The notes under the pieces: model-generated
Told to the model about the DNA's origin: nothing
What the model saw: only the letters and a program-made list of their open reading frames with translations
The model's database searches: none
Shown: piece by piece, positions 25,322 to 39,008 of the stretch
How positions within the stretch are numbered: position 1 is the first letter of the stretch
How the letters are laid out: each line of letters starts with the position of its first letter
Position numbers and translations under genes: made by a program
Origin: Anagrus nilaparvatae
Taxonomy: Eukaryota; Arthropoda; Insecta; Hymenoptera; Mymaridae
Reading direction: 5' to 3'
Length of the DNA: 64,000 nucleotides
Assembly (NCBI GenBank): GCA_022575985.1
Contig: JAKSXM010000044.1
Span: 62,001-126,000 of the forward strand

Positions 25322-27194
25322 GATTTAGATATTTTCTAGATTGATTCTGAATTAATGAAGTACAAATTTTTTTAAGTGTAATGATGTTTTTTAGGAGAAA
25401 CTATAAAATTTAATTCAAATTTGAGAATAATGAGTATCTTTGTTAAAATTAAATTGTGAAATAACTGATAAGATAAAACTTGTTGCCCAAAAAAAAATCT
25501 TGATAATTTAAAAAAAAAAATTCTTTAGTATCAAAAAATTATCCAAAATACAGCTAAAAGTATTTGGCTTCTTAAAAAAAAAAATAATAAAATTGTAAAT
25601 ATTTTACAAAAAAACAAGGAAATAATTATGAAAAAATTTTGTTTCAAATTTAATACCAATGTACTTTCGTTTACCTTAAAAAAAGGGAGAAGGTAAATAT
25701 TTATTTCTTTAAAAAAATCCCGGTACATAACTTTTATTGGAATGTCGTCCCAGATACCCAAAATATATAATTTTTTTTTTTCTCTCTCTCTCACTCTTTT
25801 GCTTTTTTTTCATCTTATATATGACTGTTATAATATGCCCGAGTGAAGAAGTGCGACCTCCTTAATGCTCAATAATGTAAAAAGAATCCGGTATAAGTAG
25901 GACAAAAATAAAGTTCCTTTAAAAAAAAAAAAAATATTTTTTGGTTATCTTTTTCTTGATATTTTACATCTTGATATTAATTAAATATTTTTTTTTTTCA
26001 ATTAACAATCTATTATTTAATTATTTAAGCAAAAAATTACAAATAACTAAAAATTCTCATGAAAATAAAAATAAAAATTGATGACAGATAAAAAAAGAAA
26101 GAAAACGGATATTTGGTTAAAAAGTAGAAGGATTAAATTTATACGTGTGTGTGTGAGTAATATGAAAGTCCTAGTTTTTTTTTTTTTTTTTAACCAATCA
26201 AATTGCATGAATACGTTCCACTTAAAGTATACTTTACAAAGTTATTTAATGATCCGTCACTATATATAAAATTATGTTTCACAAGAAATTTTTGCACTTC
26301 AATTCGTGAAGTTCCAAGCTTAAGACGTTTGTATTTTTTTAAATTTTTTTTACCGAAAAAATTATTGTAATTATTATAATTATTAACGTTTAAATTTTAA
26401 TAATATAAATTTGCATAATTTTTTAAAATAAATATTTTATGAATTCTGTCAATTAATTTGAAATAAAATCACGAAAACCGTATTTTTTAATTTAATTATT
26501 TTTTTTTAATTTTAGTATTCGTAAAAGCAAGTTTTTGTTTTTTCACTTAATTGTAAATATGAAATAGTATTCAATTTTTAAAAATATTTCCAATATACGA
26601 AGAAATAAATATTTTTTCTACTTTTTCAAAAAATTATCGAGTTTTAGAAAACTTTGCTAAAAGAAAGATTGGCATACAGCGCTGAGTTAAGCGAAATAGC
26701 ATTATATCTAAAATCAATTCTTAAATTTCAATTAACAATTTCATTGGTTTTAAAAGCACTTTTTAATAAAAATAAGAATTTTATAATCACATGAATCCAC
26801 ATTGTCATTAAAATTTTTCTCTTCAGTGGCCAGAAAGTAGGAATTCTCTGGTCACTGTCGAAGAAAAATTGAGTAGAATCTTTGTAAATAAGATATTGCC
26901 TCAATTCGCAAGTAAATTATTTTTCTTGGAAAAGTCAAAGATGGTAAACAGTAATTTGGGGCATTTTATTAATCATTTTTACCCAACAAAGTACGGTTTA
27001 TCAATTTTACTTGATTTTTAATTTTAAAACCATAAAAAGTAATCTGTAATACAAAAGTAGCAGATTTCGATAATATTTAGTATTAATATAATTTAATATT
27101 ATTGAAAAAAACATTGCCAATACCCTCCATCAATTAATTAGGGCCCTCTGAACACAGGGCTACATGTTATAAGCTAAGGATTTTTGGGCTATAT
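25322..27194. other. AT-rich spacer, nothing recognised
   Basis: Low-complexity A/T sequence with a short CT-rich run at 25779-25797 (TCTCTCTCTCTCAC). The frames at 25531 (-) and 26078 (+) have no motif or splice context. Confidence 0.5.
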
Positions 27195-27670
27195 TTCAAA
27201 GAACGTTGTTGCCTTACAAATCAATCAAAGCACTTCCGGTTGGTCTCATTTTTTGTGTGTAAGTGTCATTGTTCAACTCCGTTAAAATATAATTTTTTAT
27301 CTCAATTATTTTCTCACATTTATAGTGAACTTTGGGCCCAAATTACAATTTGAAACCAAAACGAGTGTTATAGGTCTCAAAATTATTGTAAAAACTATAA
27401 TTTTCCAAAAAATCGTTTTTTTTTGCATCAGAATCTTCCATGATTTTTATAAACTTGGAGTCAAAAATTGAATGTTTTTCCTTATATATTTAATATACCT
27501 TAAACTGGTACGCTAATTAAAATTATTATATCTTGTAAACAAACAATTAAAATGGTACAAGTAAATAATTTTTGGAAACTTAGGGCTTTTGCAAAATTAC
27601 CCTTATACAAAAAAATGAGACCAAACGGAAGTGCATTGATTATTTAGTAAGGCAACAGCGTTATTTTGAA
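27195..27670. mobile_element. Foldback MITE with TTGCCTTAC ends
   Basis: The left arm (GTTGTTGCCTTACAAATCAA, then GCACTTCCGGTTGGTCTCAT) recurs inverted on the right (ATGAGACCAAACGGAAGTGC, then TAGTAAGGCAACAGCG). The arms match over about 65 bp with a few differences. No coding frame is present. The total length is about 476 bp. Confidence 0.8.
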
Positions 27671-30600
27671 TTAATTTCAAGAATAAAAATAATCTTAGTC
27701 CCAGAAGGACTATCATAATGAACAGATGATGTTTTATCAACATGATAAACTCATCCATAATTAAATGTAAATAGTAATTTGGGGTCCCAAACTTGGTGGT
27801 ATCTCCTTGTTAGTTTAATTTGTTGATAAATAATGTACGGAGTCTTTTTTTTAATTAAAGTAACATACGTACTCATAGTTTTACTCAAATATAAAAAAAA
27901 ATGAATTTTAATTACTCACTTTAGTAAGGCAATTGTTAATAATAAATTAAATACTTATCTTGATAATAAAATTGCAGTAATTGCATATTTATACTATTTT
28001 ATGCTTTAAGAAATTTAAGTACACACATGAGAAATAAAGTCCTTTCCGAGGTCCTTTCACATGTAACAGTATCCAAAATTTAGCTGGATCAATTCCTTAC
28101 TCGTTTATATTAAATTTCAAGTAAATATTTTATTTTCGTTAATCTTACTGTAAAAATTTACGGGGACACACATTTATTTCCTTTTGAAAATGCAATTCAA
28201 GATCCTTTTTGCACTAGTTGAAAAAGCAACTCTTCATACTTAAGATTCACATGCCCAGGCAAGCAAAAAAAGATATGATTTTTTAAATATTGCGTTATAC
28301 ATACGATCTTTAGTTTTTTTTCTGAAAAATTAGTGTTAATATGTAAACAAAATATTTATAATTTACTGTTATATTTTTCAGATTCCGTTATATTTTAAAA
28401 TTTTAATATACATTTTTTTTATTTTTCTTAATTTTTTTAAAGTATTTCTTAATTATTTTAATAAAATAATGCGAGAAATAATGTAATAAATTTTTAAAGT
28501 ATAAATTTGATTATAATTTTTTGAAAAATTAGAATTATTAATTTAGCATACTAACGTTAATTTTGAAAGTCAGTGGGTCATATCGAAAACCAGTCGGAGT
28601 ACTTAATTATTAGGAATTGAATTTCTATTCTAAAAATAGAAAAAGAATGAATCACAAAGAAATATTTAAAATTATTTTTATTTGAAATGTTTCACAATTA
28701 GATTTTTAAAAAATTACTGATTTTGAAAGTAAAAATAAAAAATTTGAATAATCTAAAAAATTATTTCTAAATTTTGCCAAAAAAATAAACATGAAAAAAT
28801 CTTTAAAATGTATGCTTAAATTCTGAATAATACATGAAATTATTTATGCATTATTAAAAGCATTTGATTATAAAACCAAAAAATATGAATAAAGCTGATG
28901 AGGTGGCATTTTTGTGCTGACATGTGCATTTATTTTATGAAATAACAAATCAATTAAAAGGCTTTTACACCTTGCTATACATAAGATTTGAGATGCACAA
29001 AAAAAATTTGCTTGATCATACGACTGCAAGTAGATTATAGGAAACGAGTGAGAAACTGGTTTTATTGATCGCTTCACCTACTGAGAGATATTTTTATGCT
29101 GCTCAAAGATGACGGTGAAAAAATGAATTTTTGGTATATTTATGATATTTTTTAAAAACTTGTAAGATCCAGAGCTCAAAATTTATGAAGGATCTGTAAA
29201 TATATATTATGAGAAAATTATGAACTACCCCACCGTAACTTCTACTTGAATTTTTCAGTGATGAAAACTGTATATTTTAGGCTAAAATTCCTTCCTGGTG
29301 GGTAATTTGGATCGCTTTTTTTATTTTCGGAGCCCGTTTTCACCTATAACCCTTAAGAAGAGAGATATCAACCACTAAAGTAGGTCAATTTTCAAATAAT
29401 TTTTAAAGAAACTTTAGATGTTCCCAAATGCAAAAAAGTTTTTCTTTTTGCAAGGAAAATAAAGGACAAGGACAGTAAAAATCAATGCAAAATATTACCT
29501 TACTTCTAAATGCAATTTGGGGCATTTATGTACCCACTAATGAACCTGGAATTAAATTTTTTAATATTAATTACTTCTGTTTATGGCAGTCTTGCCAAAT
29601 ATTATTCAGACTGCGAATGAACTTCTTTTAAACTGATGAAATTCTTTTAAAGGATACGTAATCTGGAAGTAAAGGAAGTAAATATTACTTGCATACACTA
29701 ATGAGTGTTTACTTATGGTATAATATTAATCTTCTGACATGATATTATGGTTATAAAATAATGAGTTAAACTGTTTCCCAGTCTGACTTTCTTTAAATTA
29801 AAAAATCTTTATGCTCTAATAAATTAATGCTAAAATAGTTTAAATTCCTTTTGATAAGAAGACGCAATTTTTCAAATTTCCTTAATGTCCTCATATTTTT
29901 ATACAAAATTAAATTCGTCGTCTTCTTGATTTGTGCGTTTCAATTCTCTGTTTGTTTTCAAAAAAAAAAAAATGAAAACATTAAGTTCATTAACCCAAAG
30001 TCGTTAAAAAAAATTTATATAACATTTTTTAATAATTATTCTGTAAACGACGCAATTCAAAATCAGCATTAAAAAAATATTTTGTTTATTATAATACTTA
30101 AATTTGATAAAAAAAATTTATTTTTTAGAAGACTATTAAATTTTTGGACATAATTTTATAATTATTAATTTCAACTTTCACTAATTTTTTATACTCATCA
30201 AATAAAAATTTTACAAACTTTTACTTTTTATTTTCAATAAAAAAATTAGGCCAATAACCCTAAAATATTAAAAAATAAAATTTTTGCTTTTTAAATAAAA
30301 AATATTGCATTATTAAACTTATCTTTTGTATTTAATTTAATTATTTAAATAAATATTTTTCTCAAAAATTTATGCAAATAAACTTTAGTTATAAATAATT
30401 AAATATTTAGAATTCCAGCTTAAAATTATTAATGATAAGGAACAATACAGTGTTTACAAAAGAGTATAAATTGTTTCAAAAAAATTCAAACTTGATTGTA
30501 AACAGTTCTTGTAAGATACTACAATATAATTGTAATGCAAATAAAGAAAAAAAACAGTGCCAAATTATTGGCTTTACGATTCTTCGAACAATAAGCAGAT

Positions 30601-32389
30601 ATTGCTAATGAGTGAAAATGTTTTTTATCTAAATATGATAATATAAAAAAGATAAAAATGACTTTCATGTTGATAATAGGCAGACAAAAATTAAAAAAGG
30701 GGTTTTTAAATTTTTCAACATGATGCACCAAAAAATATCAAGAAATAAAATTTGATCATATCTCTTTATACTTTTTTAAAATAAAATAATCGAATTCTTG
30801 AAATTTAAAAAATTTGTTTTTGAGGGTCTAAAAGGATCTTCAAAAAGGGGTCAAAAAAATTGGGTGAAAAATATGTTTGTTGGAACCACCGTGTTTAAGT
30901 TTCAAATCTTTTGTTAATAGAGTTTCAGAGAAATAAAATTATGACCAAGAAACGGGTTTTTTTGGCCCTCCTTGGAGAGGGCTGGGGGAAAAACCAATGA
31001 AATTTGTCGACCTTACTTTTTTGGCCTGAAACAACTTTTAATTAGATTAGTTTCAAAATCAGTGGCATTTAATTCACTTTTTAAATCCCAGTATATCCTT
31101 TAGCTCAGATTTTAGTTGCAAATTTGAGAATTTTTAAACACCAAAAAACAGGTACCATTTCAAAACCTTTAAAAGTGAAAATTAATGAAATCTAAATTTT
31201 CCAATCCCGAAATAGTTTTCCAGAAATAAAATCTGATGAATGATTATGGATTCCCGACAGTGACAAATTCCCTGTAAGCACAGTAAGAACGACCTACGGA
31301 AACCCACAAATTAAGCCATTAGAAAAGGCCCTAATAAAATTTTTTTAATATTCTATTATAATTTATTACTGATTTCCGATAAAGCTGACTTTAATTTTAC
31401 CAATTTATTGCTCCACCAGTCTGAATTTTCAATAAAAATATTTGGGTTCAGAAAAATGAAATTTTATGTTGAAATCTATTATTAATCCAAAAACCCCTTG
31501 GTTAAGGAAATAGTTAACATCCAATTTTTCAATTTCTTTATTCACGATTTAAAAAAAAAAAAATTTTTTCCAGGTCAGAAACATAAAATTTGCTAAAATA
31601 CTTTTTTACTAAACCCAAAAATCTGATAATAGCATAATATTATTAGATTTTTATAAAAGCTAGGCATGCGTAATCAAAAACTAATATAAAGAGCGCAAAG
31701 CGTGACAGGGTCGATCAATTTCATACCCAATACTCATATTATCGAAAATATTAATCAAATTGAATTTTTGACAATAATGCTTTATCTTATTTCATACTAT
31801 TTTTAAATATTTGATGTTTTTCAGTACATAAACATTAGCCATATGTGAAATAGACCCATCCATAGGTGGTGAAAGTACCAGAGAATTATATGCTGGTTAA
31901 AATTAGGGTTTCAGTGGATTTCGAAGGTAAAAATTGTCGCTAAAAAATGAATGCTTTAATTACTTTTAAAAAAAAATTAACAGTCTTAAGCTGTTATGGT
32001 GGTCTTACTGGATATTTGGAACGGAATTTTCTACCTTGTTGTTATCAAACTCTTTCTCTTAAAAATTGTTTGTTCAATATTTAAAATTTTTTAAATTTAT
32101 GTTTACTTTCAAATTGTTTACAAGAGTCTCCTTCACCAAAGGTCATTATAACTCATTACTTCATACTTATGTTATTTAATCGTGCATTGACTTTCCTCTC
32201 TTTATTTATATAGGCACAAAATATTTTTGCAAGTAATATTAAGCATCTCTGTTTGATATTATTTATTTAGACATTTGTTTATGCATTTAATAAGAATGCA
32301 AATATTCATAAGGAAAATATAATTAAATTATTTTAATCTACCTATATTTTCATGGATATAGTTTTTTTAACTTGGTAAGATAATTAAAG
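27671..32389. other. Long gene-free AT-rich spacer
   Basis: I found no exon with a family motif, no repeat with clear ends and no RNA gene over 4.7 kb. Around 30780-31560 the composition is slightly less AT-biased and may be an old repeat, but I could not tie it to another copy. The short frames at 28868 (-), 29851 (+) and 30519 (-) have no supporting signals. Confidence 0.45.
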
Positions 32390-32423
32390 TATAAAAAGCA
32401 TGAAAATTATGAATTTTTCAGTT
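32390..32423 (+). promoter_or_regulatory. TATA box and initiator of the helical secreted-protein gene
   Basis: TATAAAAA at 32390-32397 is followed by TCAGTT at 32418-32423, placing the A of the initiator about 30 bp downstream of the TATA box. A non-coding first exon (about 32420-32477) then ends at a GTAAGT donor (32478). The matching acceptor TCTATTTTAG ends at 32990, 20 bp before the start codon. Confidence 0.7.
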
Positions 32424-33010
32424 TATGTTTAAATTTTTGTTTCATTCTTGTTTTTATATACTTTTAATTAAAGAAAGGTAAGTTACTTAATTTTAAGGAT
32501 GGAATATTAAATTTTCGTATTTTTTGATTTTTTGAGTTAATTGGTATAAATTTTTGGCAATATATACGGATGTCTTTAAATAATAAATTTTCGAAAAAAT
32601 CAGTCAAAAATTTTTAAAAAATTAGCAAAACCTTAAGTTACAAAAACATACAATTATTACTTATTTGGGCAGACAGGAAAATTCGAGTAAAAAAAATGGA
32701 ACTTAAAAATATTTTGAAGTTTTAAAGTTATCTTAAAGGTCTTTAGAGATTATATACCGAAAAATCGAATTTTTCATTAGTATCAATAAATTTATATAAT
32801 AATTAAATACATATGTGGTACGCTAATTTACTTTTGGTTACTATTTTTTGAATTCAAATTTCGTCTAAATTTACCTTAACAAGTAAAAACAAATTAGCCA
32901 GATTCTCGTTTATTATATTTTCTGGTGTTAATTTGATCTCACTAATAACCTGTTTGTGAAAACATTAATTTGAACAAATATCTATTTTAGGTAAATACAA
33001 ATTCTAAAAA

Positions 33011-34707
33011 ATGAACAAAATTTCATTTATTTATTTTCTATTTGGATGTTTTTCAATAATTGCAGCTACTTATTCGGTATGTTATTATTTTTAACTTTAA
33101 AACGCTTAAATTTAAACCAATCCAGCGTAAACCTAATTGTCTGGTCTTCAAATTGCGTCCAAAGTAGTTTTTTGCGAAAATACAACTTAAAATAATAGCC
33201 TTAATTTCATTTTTTAGCTCAAAAGGTTCAGTCCTCAATTTCGGGCGACCATTTTTGTTTTTTGGCAATTTTTAAAACAAGAGCTAAAAAATACAGATAA
33301 TTTTTATTATTTTTCCTGTAAAAATTCACATTAATGTGAAAAATTATTTCCTCTTGCACGGAGAAAAATAACTGTTAAAAATAACGAAAATTGCTGGTTA
33401 TGTTTACATTATAAAATTTTGTTATTTTCTGTTCAAATATTTTGTAAATATAACCATGTTTTTAGTTAGAATTACAATATTCTGACTTCATATTTGTAAT
33501 ATTTACAAATTTTTTTTGTAATTAAAACTAACCCCGTTTTACTAAAATTAACCTTGTAAAATATACAAAATATTTTTCTCCGTGTGGATCCGGGTAGAAT
33601 TTGATCGGGGTCGTACATTTTTTTGAGCTGCGCTAGCACAAAAAATCAATAGAAACGTCGTTTTTTTTTTCAAAAGTCGAATTCTCAAAAGCATATAGAT
33701 GAAAAATTCTCTGGTAAGACACAATTACTTGTGATACTTTCACGTCCACATGATATTTTTGCAGTATAAATAAAAAAAATTAACTCTCTTTTTTGCTCTT
33801 TTTTTAAAAATGGCATCTCAAAATTGAGGGCTGAACCTTATGAGTTAAAAAATGAGATTGAGGCTTATTTCAAGTAGAACCTTCGGGAAAAAATACTTTG
33901 GAACCAATTTGAAGACCTGGCTATTATGATCACGGTGGTTTGGTTTTAATTTTAGCCAGCTAGTAAGTTTCAATTTTTTAAATTTATTTGCAGAATAGCA
34001 ATTATAAAAATTCTGAGATCTTAATTTCTGCTGTAAAAGAAGCATATGATTACGAAATCCACCCTTCTGAAATTTCTGACTTACGGATAATAGCTGCTGA
34101 GTCTACAGCCCCAGAAGTATCTTTTATTGCAACTTCTGTATTAAGGTCCACCTTGCAAGATGCAGTCGCAGCTGGGTTAGCACCTAATCAGCTTGAAGTC
34201 TTGAATGCAGCAGCTAAAAAATCATTTTTGCCATTTAATACTTCTGCAAGTGATTCTGAATCATTCCTAAAAGAAAAAACTGACAATTTTAATAATAAAG
34301 ATGAAGCTGCATTCATCAAGGCTTATGTTGATAGCATCGTAAGGGATGCCCCTGCTAGCAATACTGGATTCAAGGATTATGAAAATAGTTTTAGTTCTGA
34401 CCCAATTCCATTTGAACTAGCAGCTTATATACGATCAGCTGTATCAGAAAATATGGCAGAAGGTATTGCTAAAGCTAAACTTCAAGCATTCAAAATTTTG
34501 ACTGATTATGTCAAAGCTACTGAAATTGAATCTGAAAAATATTCTTCGTTGGATTTGGTCATTCAACAGGCAGAAAGCAATGTAAGAAAATATTCAGAAA
34601 TTTTCGGTGATTCGATTTTAAATCGTTATGTATGTGCTTGTATACGTGTAAATAATAAATGTAAAAATATATGCTCTTTTGTAAAAACGCCATGCAAAAA
34701 ATGCTAA
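33011..34707 (+). CDS. Secreted alpha-helical protein with duplicated domain and Cys-rich tail
   Basis: The coding exons are 33011-33076 and 33994-34707, joined in phase 0 (donor TCG|GTATGT, acceptor TTTGCAG), giving 259 aa. Exon 1 encodes a textbook signal peptide ending about at ATYS. The rest is Ala/Ser/Glu-rich predicted helix. I see two related segments of about 70 aa: the first contains FIATSVLRSTLQDAVAAGL and the second FELAAYIRSAVSENMAEGI, each preceded by an acidic linker. The last 30 residues hold all six mature cysteines (CACIRVNNKCKNIC, then CKKC), probably an intermolecular or compact disulphide tail. Composition is less AT-biased than its surroundings, as expected for a real exon. 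AATAAA lies at 34735-34740. No known family is recognised. The helical Ala-rich repeats superficially recall silk-type or coiled-coil structural proteins, but that is inference only. Confidence 0.82.
33111..33949. mobile_element. Foldback element in intron, carrying a nested MITE
   Basis: The left end (TTTAAACCAATCC, then TGGTCTTCAAATTGCGTCCAAA) matches the inverted right end (ending GGTTTGGTTTTAA at 33949, with TTTGGAACCAATTTGAAGACC inside). Inverted similarity includes AAAGGTTCAGTCCTCAATTT on the left and AAATTGAGGGCTGAACCTTA on the right. It nearly fills the intron of the helical secreted-protein gene. Its interior is split by a smaller MITE. Confidence 0.8.
33357..33584. mobile_element. 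Nested MITE with CACGGAGAAAAATA ends
   Basis: CACGGAGAAAAATA at the left and TATTTTTCTCCGTG at the right are exact inverted repeats. The 228-bp interior is partly self-complementary (GTAAACATAACC-like and ATATTTGTAATATTT blocks). It sits inside the foldback element, so it inserted later. Ends of this CACGGAGAAAAA type are frequent in insect MITEs. Confidence 0.85.
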
Positions 34708-34740
34708 CATTTTGATTAAAAAATTGTTATTCTTAATAAA

Positions 34741-37687
34741 TTGACTGAATAATTTTCTTTGAATTGTTTATTGTTTTTAATTGTATTATTAATTATTAAA
34801 AAACTCTTATATATAAAGTTATTGTATTTAAGTGTAGGAAACTTATTTAAATTTAAAACTTGAAAGCCGATTTTATTGTATTATGAGATAGCACACGAAG
34901 ATATAAAATTATGAAAAACAAAACTTATTCATAATTGGTTATCTCAGATGAAAAATATAATTCTTCCCTTCCAAATTTATGAGTCCTATTTCCATCTCAA
35001 GCTGATTGAGTGATGTTGATTTCTTCAGCACTTTTAAATTTCTGGAAATAAAAAATAATGTATTTATAATTGAAAAATATTTTGTAAGAATAAAAGTTCT
35101 ATTGTCGAATTTTATGTTAAAAAAAGTTTAAAAATGCTCCATTTAAATTACATGAAGCCACGTTATTTTAATGGGTATTTTTTTTACGTTTATTACCGGT
35201 AAAATCACTTTAAAAATATTTTTTTTGCTACTTGAGGTTGGGTATCGTTATTATACATTTAAATAGTACTTTTCATTAATTAGAAGCTTTTCAAAACATT
35301 CTGCAAGGTTTTTAAAAAATAAGAAAGCTGAAGTCAAAATTCCCATGTTATTTAAATTGGGAAATTGAGGTGCTTACAGGCACGCATTTTTGAAAAGCAA
35401 AAGCAAAATCCAAGGATCTTGGGACTTTTTATGACTAAAAGTTCACGAAAAAACCCAGGGAACAAAGTTTTTCTGAAAACTCCAATTTTAGGTCCACTCT
35501 AGTATGTAAGTATGCATGTATGTATGTATATGAATTTATGTATGTATTGTGATATTACATTTTAACAACCATTAAAGTATTAAGAGCTAATTTTTTTTTC
35601 CAAAATTTTTTTCACAAAAAAATCTCGTGGTACTTTTTTTTTTAATTGGATGTAATACCTCATTTTTTTCCCATGAAAGTACTAATATCTAGAAGTATCT
35701 TTTTCAATCGATATCTTGAATCTTATAATTACATGAAAAATCCCAGCCTGTAGTTTTGATTTAATTTTTGCATGCTCTGAGTAAAACCCATGATTCACAT
35801 AGCACGAGTCAATAAACTTAAAGGTTTGCAATACGAAACATGTGAATAAAGTTATATAAAACACAAAAAAATATTTTTTGATGACTATTATAAGAGATCG
35901 ATCTGTAAACTAGTCGAATTGCATATTTTCGAATTGTAAATCATATATTCTACTTTATCTACCTTTGTATTTTCGTATTTTCATCTGCTGCAAAATCGTA
36001 AAAAATTTTTTTATATGGAAGTATTAATTTTAGAAATTCAATATTTCTTAATGATTCGTATTTTTTTAATTTAAATTTTTTTCGCCAAAAAATGCTTAAT
36101 TTTTTTATATGGAAGTATTAGTTTTAGAATTATCGTTTTAACACCAGTATATTTTCCACAATTTATTCCTCAATTTAAGTTGAGAAAGAAAATTTTCGTT
36201 TTGTACATGGGAGCAAAAAAAGAGTAGCCCAGATGACAATTAAATATACTATTTGGCTATAATTCACGTCATTAGAAATTTTTGAGATTTTATAATACTA
36301 AAAAATTTGGTATAATAACGCCCTGTTTTACATTTTCTTGTATTTGAAGATTTCGGCACCAAAAATATTAGCTACTCACCTTAGTATACTTTCTAATCCC
36401 TTAAATCCTAAGAAATATTAAAAAATACTTTCAAACTTTTTTTTTTTTATAAAATTTTAACGGATAATTTCCTGTTTTTTATTGATTCTTTTCATCTAAA
36501 ACTAGTAATAATAATAATTATAATACAGGGTAGACAATGTATTACACTTTTACATAAGAAAACTTTCATCAAGATTTTACTTTCTAAAAGGTGATATGAC
36601 GAAATCAAACATCCTAAACTACAAATTGTTGAATCACTAATTTTAATACTTTTTTCTAAAATTAGAAACAATTTTACTTTTAAAACTATTTTATCCAAAA
36701 AACAAAAAAAAAAACTGATTTTCATTAGCATCAAAGAATAAAAACTTTTTGAACACAAAACCCCTATTGAATTACGACTTTATTCCTCGAAGCCATAAAA
36801 TGCAACAAATTGAGAATTTGCAGTATTGAAAAATAAAACGAAGAAAGAAAAAAATTCACATGACACTGAAAAAAAAAAATGCTTCAAAAAACAAATATGC
36901 AACAAATCACGGTTGAAAAAATTTCTTTTTTTTTAATACGATTTATTTGACAGACAGTTAACGGTTATTATCATTATGTCAAATTTTTAATTTCAATTTT
37001 TTTTTTATATATAAATTTAAACAACAAAAATTGAATAATTAATTATAAGTAACCAAAAAGTAAATAAAAATTTTAATAAATAAACAGTGCAGTTACTTTT
37101 TGGGTCTGCTAATTATGTGCTGTCTCAAATAAATTGGACATTTTTTATCTTTTCGGAAATATGCATAATTTTAATCAATTAATTAACTTCAATTCGAGGA
37201 TTAATAAAAATAAGAGTTAAAAATCTATATTTTTTTAAAAAAATTCAAATAATTTATTAAATAAGTTATTTTTTTAAATACAAATAAGTTATTAAATAAG
37301 TCGGTAGTAACATAATAAATTAACCGTGAAAAACATTATCATTTACATAAGATTCTTCTTTCTCTCTCTTTCTCACATAATCTTACATAATAAGATAAAT
37401 ACAATTACGATAATAATAATAATAATAATAGTAATAATAATATTAATTAATTAAAATACAATAAAGAGATCATTCTCACAATTTTTTTTGTTTAGAGTAT
37501 TTTTTTTCAAATGAAATTATTTTTCACTCATGCATACGCACAAATTACAAATTCATTCTGTGTATTCTAATTTAATATTATTTATATGGCAAACTTAATA
37601 ATGAAAAAAATTAACGATAATTTTTTTTTTTACAAAAAAAAAAAATTACGTATTTAATTCTTAATGAGTTTTGATTTGTTGGTATTT
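34741..37687. other. AT-rich spacer with microsatellites
   Basis: A GTAT-type microsatellite lies at about 35502-35545 (GTATGTAAGTATGCATGTATGTATG). At 36010-36130 the block TTTTTTTATATGGAAGTATTA occurs twice. TAATAA repeats are present at about 37408-37445. No gene was recognised, and the frames at 35682 and 36492 (both minus) lack splice or domain support. Confidence 0.5.
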
Positions 37688-37692
37688 TTTAT

Positions 37693-38914
37693 TTAGTGAG
37701 ATTCGTTTTGTGTTACTTCTGGTTGTTGACCAGCGTATGCGATTTGTGCAGCATCGATTCTGTTGTTTAAGCTTCTGTAGTAACCAGTTGATTGTGCGTT
37801 AGCTGCTGCGTAGTTTTGTTGGCTTCCTGAGTCGAATAATGGAGCTTTTCCTAATAAACTGCCTATTCCATTTCCACTAAGTACGTTGGCACCGCTGGCA
37901 AAGAACTTTTGGTATGCGAGGATTCCGGCGATAAGGAGAGCAATTTTTCCAACGAAAAGAGCTTTTACGGTTAAGAGAACAAGTCCACCAATGAAGAGTG
38001 GGATGAGTGCGAGGGCTTTGAAACCGAAAGCTGCCATCAATGGGTTCATTTTCTTCAATTTCTTTGAGGGGAGATCGAAAACTGTAATAAATAAGAAAAA
38101 CATTATTAAATGGTTATTACAATAAATTCCTCTTTTTTTAAATAAGATTTTAATGTGAATAATAAAATTCTTTAAATAATCCAAAAGTATTAAAAAATGC
38201 AAAAAATTTTAATTTAAATGAAAAAATTTTAAACAGTTAGGTAATAAATAAAATATAAATTAATACTAACTTCCTTCGAGAGAACGTGCAACACCTTCTA
38301 CTGGACCATCAAATTCAACGCTGTGGCTTTTGGCGAATGAAACAATTGATTCATAAAGTTTTCCAATGATGCTTACTGCTCTATCGGGTAATTCACGTGG
38401 AAGTTCGCTCAACATTTCAGTTTCACTTGTTAAAGCTCTTGCTGTACGGTCCACTAAAAGAAATTAAAAAAAATTATATTTAATTAATTTTCAACACATT
38501 TTTTTTTTAATTTAAAATTGATAATTTTACTTTTTAAATTACATAAATTAAATTTTATAAAAACAATTTTTAAATTTTCAAAATTCTATTATTTTACTAA
38601 TTCAAAATTTAATTTTCAAATTTCAGTTAAATTCAAAACAATAAAAATCATTAAAAAATAAAAGAAAAAATAATTTGTCAAAAAATAAATAAATTAATTT
38701 TAAACTTACTTGGTGTTTCTCTGACTAATTTGACTCCATCGATAATTTTTAAGTCTGCTGACCTTGCTGCCCTGTTGATTGTGTTGATAGCTTTAACTCC
38801 AAAACAGCTCAAGATATCAATATCTTGACTGAAACAATCCAAATTTTGTTGTTCCGGTGTTGGAATAGCTGAAACTGCAGCAACTAATAAACCAAATGCT
38901 ATGTACTTATACAT
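37693..38914 (-). CDS. Osiris family protein (DUF1676) with AQxxAY motif, three exons
   Basis: The exons are 38914-38710, 38453-38271 and 38081-37693 on the minus strand, joined by two phase-1 introns (donors GTAAGT and GTTAGT), giving 258 aa. The signal peptide is residues 1-16 (ends AVSA). The two-Cys region is Cys27 and Cys37, running into FGVKAINTINRAARS and then LKIIDGVKLVRE, which is the classic Osiris pattern. A basic KKLKK (136-140) leads into the long hydrophobic block (about 144-190; KALALIPLFIGGLVLLTVKAL). AQIAYAG (241-247) is the conserved C-terminal motif. I chose the start at MYKYIAF rather than the upstream in-frame ATG at 38956, because it begins a clean signal peptide and a mapped promoter lies just upstream. 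AATAAA overlaps the stop (37688-37693). This is the best-preserved Osiris gene in the window. I cannot name its numbered ortholog. Confidence 0.95.
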
Positions 38915-39008
38915 TTTTGTAATTTTTTTTTTTTGTTTATTTAACAAACACCACAAAATATAACACGAGTAACTAAAGTCCTCTTAATTTTTTGGAGGTT
39001 TAAAGACG

